A stretch of DNA of 8,792 nucleotides, taken from contig QIHJ01000107.1 in the NCBI GenBank assembly GCA_003229065.1, forward strand, positions 1 to 8,792, written 5' to 3'. The translations under genes and the position numbers were made by a program. The notes beneath the pieces were generated by a model. It searched no databases. It was not told where the DNA came from and saw only the letters and a list, made by a program, of their open reading frames with translations. Below, one piece after another: positions 1-6,421 of the stretch. Within the stretch, counting starts at the first letter, position 1, and every line of letters starts with the position of its first letter. Source of the stretch: Candidatus Dadabacteria bacterium. Its GTDB lineage: Bacteria; Desulfobacterota_D; UBA1144; Nemesobacterales; UBA2774.

Positions 1-1
1 A

Positions 2-30
2 ATTATAATTCAAACGAACGTTAGTATCAA
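2..30 (-). promoter_or_regulatory. Near-consensus sigma70-type promoter leaving the left edge
   Basis: Read on the minus strand, TTGATA (30 to 25) is followed by a 17-nt spacer and then TATAAT (7 to 2). That is five of six matches to the -35 consensus, six of six to the -10 and optimal spacing. It lies just beyond the ptsI stop codon and points away from ptsI, so it would drive a gene lying left of the window rather than ptsI. The -10 sits inside the palindrome AATTATAATT (1-10), so a -10 for the opposite strand is also possible, but its -35 would be off the window. The promoter call is inferred from motif and spacing only. Confidence 0.6.
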
Positions 31-80
31 TAGTTATTTGAATGCAGGATAATATTGGAAGAAAATACGGTGAGTTGTAG

Positions 81-1844
81 TCATACACTCGATGTGATCT
101 CGATTATAAACTCGGGTGGGAAGCTCTCCCCCCATTTACTCACAATGGCGCGCCTTACGTACTCTCTGATCTCATACTCTGTCTTGAGACCCAGGGAGTG
201 TTTCAATATTCTCTTTGAGTCTTTTTCCGTAATAGTGTTAAGGAGTTTCTTCACTTTAGGAATTGAATGGGCATTCATGCTGAGCTCGTCGACATCCATA
301 CCCACCAATAGCGGCACGCAAGAGAGCTGGGAGGCCATCTCGCCACATACGCCTACCGGTATGCCCTTTTCATGCCCTGCTTCAACGACACTTTTAATCA
401 GCCTGAGTATTGCGGGATGAAACGGCGTATATAGATATGAGACATGCTCATTTATCCTGTCGACAGCAAGTGTGTACTGTATCAGGTCGTTTGTACCTAT
501 GCTCAGAAAGTCCACCTCTTCCGCTATATCGGAGGCTATGATAGCGGCTGAGGGGGTCTCGATCATGACCCCTATCTCCCAGGAGTCCTCTCTCCCAAGC
601 TCCCGGGCTATGCCGGAGATTATTCTCTTTGTGTCGATTATCTCTGAGAGCTTTGAGACCATGGGTATCAACATGCGTATCTTTTTATCATCCTCTGCTG
701 ACCTCAGGATTGCGCGAACTTGAGTGCTGAACGTGTCGACATCGTGAAGGGAATACCGTATGCCTCTGAGTCCGAGCGCCGGGTTTAGCTTCTTTGAAGG
801 CTCCATGCCCGCAGGGAATTTGTCTCCGCCAATGTCAAGGGTCCTGATAGTGACCTCGGGAGAATTAAGCGCAGAGACTACTTTTTTATAGCTCTCAAGC
901 TGCTTTTCCTCGTCCGGGAAGTAGACAGCGTTTGTAAAGAGAAACTCCGTTCGGTACATACCGATGCCCTCAGCCCCATAGCACATAGCGAGATTAAGCT
1001 CTTCTGTAATCTCGATATTAGCGTTTACCTTTATCTCTTTTCCGTCCTGCGTGCGTCCGGAGAGCTTTGCGTATTGAAGGAGTTTCTTCTCTAAGTCCAG
1101 ATAGTCGGACTTCCTTTTCTTAAACTCCTCAAATTCCTCCTCACCAGGGTCGAGTATTACTGTTCCGGTGAAGCCGTCGATAAATATACTGTCTCCGGGG
1201 GATGCTCTGAGCGTAATATCTTGCAGGCCCATGACGGCGGGTATGCCGAGCGATTTTGCCACAATGGCGCTGTGGGAAGTGAGCGCTCCTATATCGGTCG
1301 CTATGCCGGCAGCCTTGTTCTTAGCGTATTGCACTACGTCAAGCGCCGATATATCGTGAGTGATGAGTATGGAGTCTTCGTCCAGCATAGGGATGTCCTC
1401 GTGTACGCCGTGCAGGTTCCGGAGGATCCTCTCCCCCAAGTAATAAATGTCTGCAAGACGCTCTTTCATATATATGTCCTCTACGTCTTTAAACGCCTCG
1501 CTCTTTTTGGTTAGTACGGAATTTACGGCCCATCCGGCGTTTACGCGCTCAGACTCTATGTGCTTTAGCACTTTTTCAGAAAGCAGATAGTCCTCGAGCA
1601 TCATTATATTAAAATTCAGTATCTGATGGTGCTCTCCGGCCCCCTCAGAATCGAGCTTATCTTTTATCGAGAGGAGCTCATCTTTTGAGCGCTTTACCGC
1701 AGACAGGAACCTCTGTTTTTCGGAGCCGATTTGACTCTCTTCTATCCCCGTCCGCTGCACTATGGTCTTTGAGCGGTCCAGAATTACCACTTTCCCTACG
1801 GCAATGCCCGGGGATATTGCGATCCCGTTTCTCTCGACCCTCAT
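81..1844 (-). CDS. ptsI: PTS Enzyme I (phosphoenolpyruvate-protein phosphotransferase)
   Basis: Cytoplasmic enzyme that takes phosphate from phosphoenolpyruvate onto its own histidine and passes it to HPr, the first step of the PEP phosphotransferase system. The 587 residues are close to the usual length of about 575. An N-terminal HPr-binding domain covers roughly residues 5-145. The swivelling phosphohistidine domain follows, with LTSHSAIVAKSLG carrying the likely phosphorylated His191. The C-terminal TIM barrel (about 255-545) contains GAEGIGMYRTEF (290-301), the TLDIGGDK segment with Arg334, IGTNDLIQYTLAVDR (449-463) and the active-site Cys500 in VCGEM. The ATG is preceded by a strong GGAGG (1853 to 1849), and its ATGA overlaps the ptsH stop by 4 bp, so translation is probably coupled. 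No PTS permease or EIIA gene is in view, so the cargo (sugar uptake or a regulatory relay) cannot be told from here. All catalytic motifs look intact. Confidence 0.97.
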   Translation of the reverse strand: MRVERNGIAISPGIAVGKVVILDRSKTIVQRTGIEESQIGSEKQRFLSAVKRSKDELLSIKDKLDSEGAGEHHQILNFNIMMLEDYLLSEKVLKHIESERVNAGWAVNSVLTKKSEAFKDVEDIYMKERLADIYYLGERILRNLHGVHEDIPMLDEDSILITHDISALDVVQYAKNKAAGIATDIGALTSHSAIVAKSLGIPAVMGLQDITLRASPGDSIFIDGFTGTVILDPGEEEFEEFKKRKSDYLDLEKKLLQYAKLSGRTQDGKEIKVNANIEITEELNLAMCYGAEGIGMYRTEFLFTNAVYFPDEEKQLESYKKVVSALNSPEVTIRTLDIGGDKFPAGMEPSKKLNPALGLRGIRYSLHDVDTFSTQVRAILRSAEDDKKIRMLIPMVSKLSEIIDTKRIISGIARELGREDSWEIGVMIETPSAAIIASDIAEEVDFLSIGTNDLIQYTLAVDRINEHVSYLYTPFHPAILRLIKSVVEAGHEKGIPVGVCGEMASQLSCVPLLVGMDVDELSMNAHSIPKVKKLLNTITEKDSKRILKHSLGLKTEYEIREYVRRAIVSKWGESFPPEFIIEITSSV

Positions 1845-2122
1845 ACCCCCTCCCCGAACCCGCTGTCTATTAACTCTTCTATACTGTCAATTGCGGCTTG
1901 TGCGTCATTGCCTCTGGTGGTTACCTCTATCTCGCTCCCCATAGTGGCTGCAAGAGAGAGTACGCCCAGGATGCTCTTGCCGTTTACCTTATAGCTATCT
2001 TTTACGAGCTGTATTTCAGACCCGTATTTGCTTGAGAGCCTTACGAACACGGCCGCTGCGCGCGCGTGAAGTCCGAGCTTGTTCTTTACGGTAAATACCT
2101 TAGTTATTTCTATTCGAGACAA
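1841..2122 (-). CDS. ptsH: HPr phosphocarrier protein of the PTS
   Basis: Small cytoplasmic phosphocarrier that accepts phosphate from Enzyme I and hands it to EIIA domains. Two signature segments are visible. KLGLHARAAA contains the phosphorylated His19 (counted from the start chosen here). NGKSILGVLSLA contains Ser50, the equivalent of the regulatory Ser46 that HPr kinase modifies in many Gram-positive and some Gram-negative bacteria. The His-to-Ser spacing of 31 residues matches the classic His15/Ser46 spacing. I chose the TTG at 2122, giving 93 residues, because AAGGA (2136 to 2132) lies 9 nt upstream; an in-frame TTG at 2131 would add three residues but has that motif directly abutting it. 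The gene overlaps ptsI by 4 bp. It is preceded by a long leader with a good promoter. The retained Ser suggests that HprK is encoded elsewhere in the genome, which is inference. Confidence 0.95.
   Translation of the reverse strand: MSRIEITKVFTVKNKLGLHARAAAVFVRLSSKYGSEIQLVKDSYKVNGKSILGVLSLAATMGSEIEVTTRGNDAQAAIDSIEELIDSGFGEGV
1846..1855 (-). promoter_or_regulatory. Strong ribosome binding site of ptsI inside the end of ptsH
   Basis: A run of G residues interrupted by one A (reading GGGGAGGGGG on the minus strand) lies inside the last codons of ptsH, one base before the ptsI ATG. It contains GGAGG at 1853 to 1849. It fixes the ptsI start and, with the 4-bp overlap, supports coupled translation of HPr and Enzyme I. 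Confidence 0.7.
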
Positions 2123-2131
2123 TTGACCCAA

Positions 2132-2136
2132 TCCTT
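2132..2136 (-). promoter_or_regulatory. Ribosome binding site that decides the ptsH start
   Basis: AAGGA on the minus strand directly abuts the TTG at 2131 but is 9 nt from the in-frame TTG at 2122. The second spacing is workable for initiation and the first is not, so the downstream TTG is preferred as the ptsH start. Confidence 0.5.
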
Positions 2137-2212
2137 TGAGCTTCCTTCAATATCATTCCGTGTTCGGCCCGTTTTCTGATTTTATACCTGCGGGCATCGC
2201 TGTGAAGCGCTC

Positions 2213-2286
2213 GCCTCTGTCCCCATCTCGTCATTTCAACCTGAGCAAACACGTAGTGTGCAGTCCAAGAGCTGCCTCTGTCCCCA
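2213..2286 (-). repeat. Paired 13-bp direct repeat in the ptsHI leader, candidate REP-like or transposon relic
   Basis: The 13-mer TGGGGACAGAGGC (minus strand) occurs perfectly twice, at 2286 to 2274 and 2225 to 2213, offset by 61 bp. Between the copies lies a segment that includes a small hairpin (ACAC-TAC-GTGT) and ends in GAAATGACG; just beyond the second copy is another small stem (CGCT-TCAC-AGCG). None of this is coding. Motifs of the GGGGACAG type and 'AATGACG' tails are, from memory, common in dispersed intergenic repeats of bacterial genomes, including those linked to Y1/REP-type transposases, but I cannot verify that here. The element lies just downstream of the predicted ptsH promoter and would be transcribed as part of the leader. 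Confidence 0.5.
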
Positions 2287-2294
2287 CTGGCTTA

Positions 2295-2323
2295 AGTATA
2301 AGTTTTCAGGTGATTTTTTTCAA
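2295..2323 (-). promoter_or_regulatory. Sigma70-type promoter for ptsH-ptsI
   Basis: On the minus strand TTGAAA (2323 to 2318) and TATACT (2300 to 2295) are separated by exactly 17 nt, with five of six consensus matches in each hexamer. It lies in the gap between the LolB-like gene and ptsH, oriented toward ptsH. The predicted transcript would begin near 2288, giving a leader of about 165 nt that starts almost exactly at the first copy of the 13-bp repeat. This makes ptsHI a transcription unit separate from the envelope operon upstream, although read-through is possible because no convincing terminator precedes it. Confidence 0.6.
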
Positions 2324-2346
2324 ATCGGCTTTGCGCTTACTAGCCG

Positions 2347-3108
2347 CTAAGACCCGGGCGGGGGTTTAAGCAGCGAGGAGTCTATCGCCTGGTTCAGTAC
2401 TACGTCGGGTTCATATTTAATTGTTATGGCAAGCTCACCTGTTTTAAATTCGATTAATCTGGGAAAGTAATGACCGTTTATCAAGTCGTCGAAATACTCA
2501 TAATTCAGATCAGCCACTTCCCCTGATTCTAGAAGAATGCGTGCCTTCTCTACACGATTATTTGCCGGGTTTATCCATAATTTGTCACTTGCATCACTCT
2601 CAATGTTCCCGAACGTAAGCGTAATGCCCTCTGGACTTGAGGCTACATGAACCTCCTTTTCTCCAGCGAATAAGTCCTTGGGGACCCGTCCCGTTACGAG
2701 GTCAACCAGGCGCTCTATGGTAATCTCAAGCTCGATTCCGGGATATACGTAGGAGAGGTCAAACACTTCTTCTATATCGTAAACACCCCGGTCCTTTTGT
2801 GAGACTATATATATTTTCTTGCCGTCAGAGGATATAAAACCTACAGTGCTGCCGAATGGGTTCAGGGCTTCGAGTCTCAGCAGATCGGGCTCCTCGGCAA
2901 GCGTTACCTGAGTGTATGAGATCTTATCATGGCGGGTTTTTATACTAACCGAGGCAAGGCCTTTTACGGATCTTACGGAGTTTTGAAGAAGCGCCGCTTT
3001 TCGTAATAATTCCTCGGGAGACGTTTCCGGAAGGCCCGGGTATATTTGCTTCTGTGCGCATGAAGAGAGCAGTATCAGAAGTGCTGCCGTTAGGATTTTT
3101 GTGTACAC
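2347..3108 (-). CDS. LolB/DUF4292-like outer-membrane lipoprotein
   Basis: A predicted lipoprotein of 253 residues. The N-terminus is a short signal peptide ending in the lipobox LSSC, with Cys17 as the likely lipid-modified residue. The body (about 35-225) reads like the LolB/DUF4292 fold: SVKGLASVSIKTR near the start, then PDLLRLEALNPFGSTVGFISSDGKKIYI, then ERLVDLVTGRVP, a layout like that of LolB and its relatives, which receive and insert lipoproteins at the outer membrane. The start is a GTG 11 nt after the stop of the TPR gene, with only a weak AGAGAG upstream, so it is probably the last gene of that operon. In Gammaproteobacteria lolB commonly sits beside a TPR lipoprotein gene, and the same pairing here supports the family call. 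A specific role in lipoprotein insertion is inference. Confidence 0.7.
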   Translation of the reverse strand: MYTKILTAALLILLSSCAQKQIYPGLPETSPEELLRKAALLQNSVRSVKGLASVSIKTRHDKISYTQVTLAEEPDLLRLEALNPFGSTVGFISSDGKKIYIVSQKDRGVYDIEEVFDLSYVYPGIELEITIERLVDLVTGRVPKDLFAGEKEVHVASSPEGITLTFGNIESDASDKLWINPANNRVEKARILLESGEVADLNYEYFDDLINGHYFPRLIEFKTGELAITIKYEPDVVLNQAIDSSLLKPPPGS

Positions 3109-3119
3109 GGGGCTCTCTG

Positions 3120-4910
3120 TCAGCTTTCGGCGCTCATTTTCTGTTTTATGGAGTTTATTTTCTGCTCTAATCTCGCTTTTAGCTTGAGGTCGGGCTCGCC
3201 TTGGTAATCCTGGAAAAGCGTTAGAGCTCTCACGTAATATTCGAGAGCTTTAGGCGTATCGCCCTTGTCGTAATATACGTCTCCCAGATGCTCCATTATG
3301 GCAGGGTCGCCGGACTCCAGGCTTGCGGCTTTATTAAGAAGCTCAATTGCCTCATCGTAGCGTCCCTTCTTGTAGTACACCCAGCCAAGACTGTCTATAA
3401 TGTATCCTTTATTGGGTGAGAGCATATTTGCCTTTTTCACCAGCTCCTCTGCCTCGTCCAGGTTCACTCCCATCTCGGCGTACGTATAACCCACAAAATT
3501 GAGAGCGTCAGTGTGCTCGGGGTTAATACGTATGAGCTCTTTCATCACGTCTATGGACTTGTAATTCTCGTCCATAAAGTAATAGGTCACGCCGAGCGAA
3601 TAATAGATGGTCTGGCTTCTAGGGTGTTTGCTTAAATAATCGCTATAGAGCGAAACGGCGTTTGTGTAGCGGTCAAGCTTTCTGTAAAGAGATCCCAGGT
3701 AATTGACTATAACTTCGTTCTCGGGGTTTCTACTGTAAGCGTCTTCGATGAGCGTGAGTGACTCTTGTGTATTACCATTTTTATCGTATATAAACCCTTT
3801 TTGGACCAGACTCTCGTCATATAGAGGTGATTCCGGGGTAATAGAATCAAGGAGTGCAAGCGCCTCCTCATTCTTCCCGGTCTCTATATATGCCACAGCA
3901 AGATAGTACTTTGCACGCTCTTCCGACGGATCGGTGAGCACAATAAGCTGAAGCTCTTCTATAGCTTTTTCATAGTCTCCGCTTTCGATGTAGAGGAGAC
4001 CTAGCCTGAGCTTGAGATCAGTGTTCCTGAAGTCCAGGCTCTGGGCCTTCTCGAACTGCTCCGTTGCGTCGTTCATACGGTTTATCCTGAAAAGGAAATT
4101 ACCGTATCTCACATATGATTCGAGGTTATTTGGGAATAACGCTATTACATCTTTGTATATCTTCTCGGACTCCTCTATTCTTCCGAGCTTCTCATACGTT
4201 AGGGCAAGCTCGGCAAGCGCGGTAACGAACCCCGGGTTTATCTTGAGCGCTTCTTTAAAATAATACGCGGCTTGCAGGTAGTCCCTGTTTTCGTAATAAA
4301 CCCTTGCCAGGAAATAGTAACCTTTGTCGTTGTCGGGATAGAGCTCTATAATCTGTTTAAAGCTCTGCTCCGCGGCTTTGTAGTTGCCGGCTTCGGTCTC
4401 TATTATCCCTATAAAAAGGTATGATTCCGCGTCCCCAGGGTCAAGCTCTATAGCACGCTTTAAAAGCTTAAGCGACTTTTCTTTGTCTTTTGTATTCTGT
4501 GATAGTGAGTACGCCTTACCCAAAAGCGTGTAGGATGGGGAGAATTCCGGATCGTGCTCGATTGACTGCTCGAGCTTTGCGAGCGCCTCCTCTGCCCTGC
4601 CTGCGGATATATAGAACACCGCGAGGTTGTATTTTAAATAAGCCGAATCGGGGTCGTAGGTTTCAGCCGTTTCAAGCTCGCGCAGCGCTTGCTGGAAATT
4701 TTTATTCTGGAAGTTGTATCTTGAAAGAGTAAAGTGATAGTAAGCCTTTGCCTGAGCGCTCGGCTCCGGCTCCTCTATTATAGAGCCTCCCTCTAAAAAT
4801 GGCTCAGGCGCGCTCTTTTGCGCGCAGGAGGCAAAAAAGAACCCCATAAAGAACACCGAGGCTAAGAGAAAAGTTGTACTTAGATTTAATCGATTCATAT
4901 TAAGACGCAT
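3120..4910 (-). CDS. Lipoprotein with about 15 tetratricopeptide repeats
   Basis: A predicted outer-membrane or periplasmic-face lipoprotein of 596 residues. The signal peptide ends in FASC, with Cys29 as the likely lipidated residue. After a short acidic, proline-containing linker, the rest of the protein is about 15 consecutive TPR units of 34-36 residues, recognisable by recurring A-x-Y/L, G-x-x-Y, EEA/KAL and D/N-P positions. The last repeats (DALNFVGYTYAEMG, DSLGWVYYKKGRYDEAI, EHLGDVYYDKGD) resemble a widespread proteobacterial family often encoded next to lolB. TPR solenoids bind protein partners, so a scaffold role is likely; no enzymatic domain is visible. I chose the ATG at 4910 because AAGG lies 6 nt upstream; this start overlaps the end of the transglutaminase gene by 11 bp. 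A TTG at 4913 and an ATG at 4898 are less likely alternatives. Confidence 0.88.
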   Translation of the reverse strand: MRLNMNRLNLSTTFLLASVFFMGFFFASCAQKSAPEPFLEGGSIIEEPEPSAQAKAYYHFTLSRYNFQNKNFQQALRELETAETYDPDSAYLKYNLAVFYISAGRAEEALAKLEQSIEHDPEFSPSYTLLGKAYSLSQNTKDKEKSLKLLKRAIELDPGDAESYLFIGIIETEAGNYKAAEQSFKQIIELYPDNDKGYYFLARVYYENRDYLQAAYYFKEALKINPGFVTALAELALTYEKLGRIEESEKIYKDVIALFPNNLESYVRYGNFLFRINRMNDATEQFEKAQSLDFRNTDLKLRLGLLYIESGDYEKAIEELQLIVLTDPSEERAKYYLAVAYIETGKNEEALALLDSITPESPLYDESLVQKGFIYDKNGNTQESLTLIEDAYSRNPENEVIVNYLGSLYRKLDRYTNAVSLYSDYLSKHPRSQTIYYSLGVTYYFMDENYKSIDVMKELIRINPEHTDALNFVGYTYAEMGVNLDEAEELVKKANMLSPNKGYIIDSLGWVYYKKGRYDEAIELLNKAASLESGDPAIMEHLGDVYYDKGDTPKALEYYVRALTLFQDYQGEPDLKLKARLEQKINSIKQKMSAES

Positions 4911-6330
4911 CAAGTACCTTGATCTTAATTTTACCCACTACTTTCATAATCTCTCCACTTTTTTTTAAATCACCCTCAATAAGCTTAATGTGAGTGGCGT
5001 CCGCGGGCAATTGTCCGTATGTGGAGTCTACCGCCACCCACTTCCCCAAAAACACCTCATTCCAAGCGTGATAGTAGAACCTGCCGTCTATGTAAATTGT
5101 ACCCATTACAACCTTAGTGGGAATACCCGAGGCTCTCGCAAGCGCAGCAAAGAGCACAGCGTGCTCGTTACAGTCTCCCTTTTTCGTCTTCAGTACGTCA
5201 AGGGCGTTGGGTAGGCTCACAGTACCTTCTTTTTTAAGGTTTTTATATACCCAGGTGCTGATTTGAGACGCCGCCTTAACGGGGTCTCTCTCGTCTTTTA
5301 CTATTGCCCTGGCTTTGGCCTTCACCAGCTCGTCGTCACTTTGTATAAGATAAGTGGGCAATAAAAAGTCTCTCTCGGTCTGCGCATTATAAGGTAGAGC
5401 ATAATCCGCCAATTGAGATAAATCCTGGGAGCGGATCTCGATTACATTATTTTTGTATTGCTGCCGGTATCCGTCATTAAAATTCATGTCCTCAATATCT
5501 TCCAAACCTGTAACTTCAGCGCGGAGATAACCGAGCCCTCTGGGGTTTTTAATTCTAACATCGGTAGGGATTGAGGTTTTAGCGGTTATATCAAATGTCG
5601 AAAACGACTCATCTTGATTATCTGCGCCACTGTCTTTCGCCGCTGTGAGACCGGGCGGTATAGTCTGTTTTATAACCTCGCCGTTCCGGGTAATCCACGT
5701 GGTGTAATTAGATCCCAAAAACTCTGTTGTGACCCTGAAAGTTTCGACTAGCCCGGAATGCCCGGTTTCTATCTCTTCAAGCTCTTCGATCTTATGTGTA
5801 GAAATCAGATCATCCGCGTCTACACCCATTATTACAGCCGAGGGCTCAAAAAGGGATACCTTATACTCACCGCCCACACTCATAGGTTTTTTTGCAAGCC
5901 ACTTAGGAAGGAGCGCGAATACTGTAAGTCCTTCTTTCGTCCTGAGAGTTCGGTTGGTTTCACCCGATACCGATTTTAATCTTATTCGCAGCTCGTCACC
6001 GTCCACAATCCCGGCTGCCGATAACTCGCCGGACTGAGAAATCATCCTGAAACTAAAGGATTGCAAAATAAAGCCGCTGAGCGTATATGAAGCCTCTGTT
6101 ATAACAGTCTGCTCTTTATCAAGAAGTGTGATATTTAGCTCGCTTTTTTCATCAACTTGAGTGATGCCGTCTGAATAATCTATCGAGATATGTGAGTAGC
6201 CTACTTTTTTGCCGTCTGAATATATGCTCATAAAGCTTTCTGAACGGGCGGGCTCATCCCCCTGAGATACCGGGATACAGAGTATTAAAAGAGCGGAAAC
6301 TAATAATACTGTCTTAAGAGTGGAGTACAT
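4900..6330 (-). CDS. Exported transglutaminase-like cysteine protein
   Basis: A 476-residue protein with an N-terminal signal peptide (hydrophobic core TVLLVSALLIL, probable cleavage after SQG). The only Cys near the core lacks a small residue before it, so it is not a lipobox. Residues 25 to about 320 form a beta-rich region I do not recognise as a named domain. The C-terminal third is a transglutaminase/papain-like core with the full triad: Cys387 in KKGDCNEHA, His421 in YYHAWNEV and Asp435 in VAVDSTYGQ. Such bacterial proteins act as proteases, amidases or crosslinking enzymes in the periplasm; the substrate here is unknown. I chose the ATG at 6330 because it places the signal peptide at the N-terminus; a TTG at 6369 would add 13 residues. 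Neither start has a clear Shine-Dalgarno sequence. It heads an operon, overlapping the TPR lipoprotein gene. Confidence 0.85.
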   Translation of the reverse strand: MYSTLKTVLLVSALLILCIPVSQGDEPARSESFMSIYSDGKKVGYSHISIDYSDGITQVDEKSELNITLLDKEQTVITEASYTLSGFILQSFSFRMISQSGELSAAGIVDGDELRIRLKSVSGETNRTLRTKEGLTVFALLPKWLAKKPMSVGGEYKVSLFEPSAVIMGVDADDLISTHKIEELEEIETGHSGLVETFRVTTEFLGSNYTTWITRNGEVIKQTIPPGLTAAKDSGADNQDESFSTFDITAKTSIPTDVRIKNPRGLGYLRAEVTGLEDIEDMNFNDGYRQQYKNNVIEIRSQDLSQLADYALPYNAQTERDFLLPTYLIQSDDELVKAKARAIVKDERDPVKAASQISTWVYKNLKKEGTVSLPNALDVLKTKKGDCNEHAVLFAALARASGIPTKVVMGTIYIDGRFYYHAWNEVFLGKWVAVDSTYGQLPADATHIKLIEGDLKKSGEIMKVVGKIKIKVLDAS

Positions 6331-6341
6331 TATGTATGAAT

Positions 6342-6369
6342 AATTTACACTAAGTTTTGCGGCGGACAA
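6342..6369 (-). promoter_or_regulatory. Weak candidate promoter of the envelope operon
   Basis: On the minus strand TTGTCC (6369 to 6364) and TAAATT (6347 to 6342) are 16 nt apart, each matching the sigma70 hexamers at four of six positions. Transcription would start only a few bases before the ATG at 6330, giving a very short or no leader, in keeping with the lack of a Shine-Dalgarno sequence. The match is weak and could be chance in AT-rich DNA. Confidence 0.25.
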
Positions 6370-6383
6370 GATTTTTTACTGAA

Positions 6384-6412
6384 TTGACACTAAGACCGCC
6401 ATAAGGTTCACT
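6384..6412 (+). promoter_or_regulatory. Candidate -35 region upstream of mqnC
   Basis: A perfect TTGACA lies at 6384-6389, 32 nt before the mqnC ATG. At 17-nt spacing the -10 would be TTCACT (6407-6412), which matches only three of six positions; TATTTA at 6412-6417 looks better but would need a 22-nt spacer. The -35 is convincing by itself and the promoter as a whole is not, so an activator or another sigma factor may be needed if it is real. Confidence 0.3.
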
Positions 6413-6421
6413 ATTTACTAT

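Noticed and set aside
55..1514. Several plus-strand open frames opposite ptsI
   Set aside because: All are antisense to conserved Enzyme I coding sequence and none has family features or a convincing start.
2326..2346. Inverted repeat CGGCT/AGCCG just after the LolB-like gene stop, as a terminator
   Set aside because: The stem is only 5 bp with an 11-nt loop and is not followed by a U-tract on the minus strand, so separation of the two operons by it is not supported.
2136..2369. Plus-strand open frame of 77 codons across the ptsH leader
   Set aside because: It runs through the predicted promoter, the 13-bp repeats and the end of the LolB-like gene, has no ribosome binding site, and its product shows no recognisable feature.
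6370..6421. Riboswitch or structured RNA upstream of mqnC
   Set aside because: The space between the possible -35 and the ATG is too short for any known riboswitch, and no stable extended hairpin is seen.
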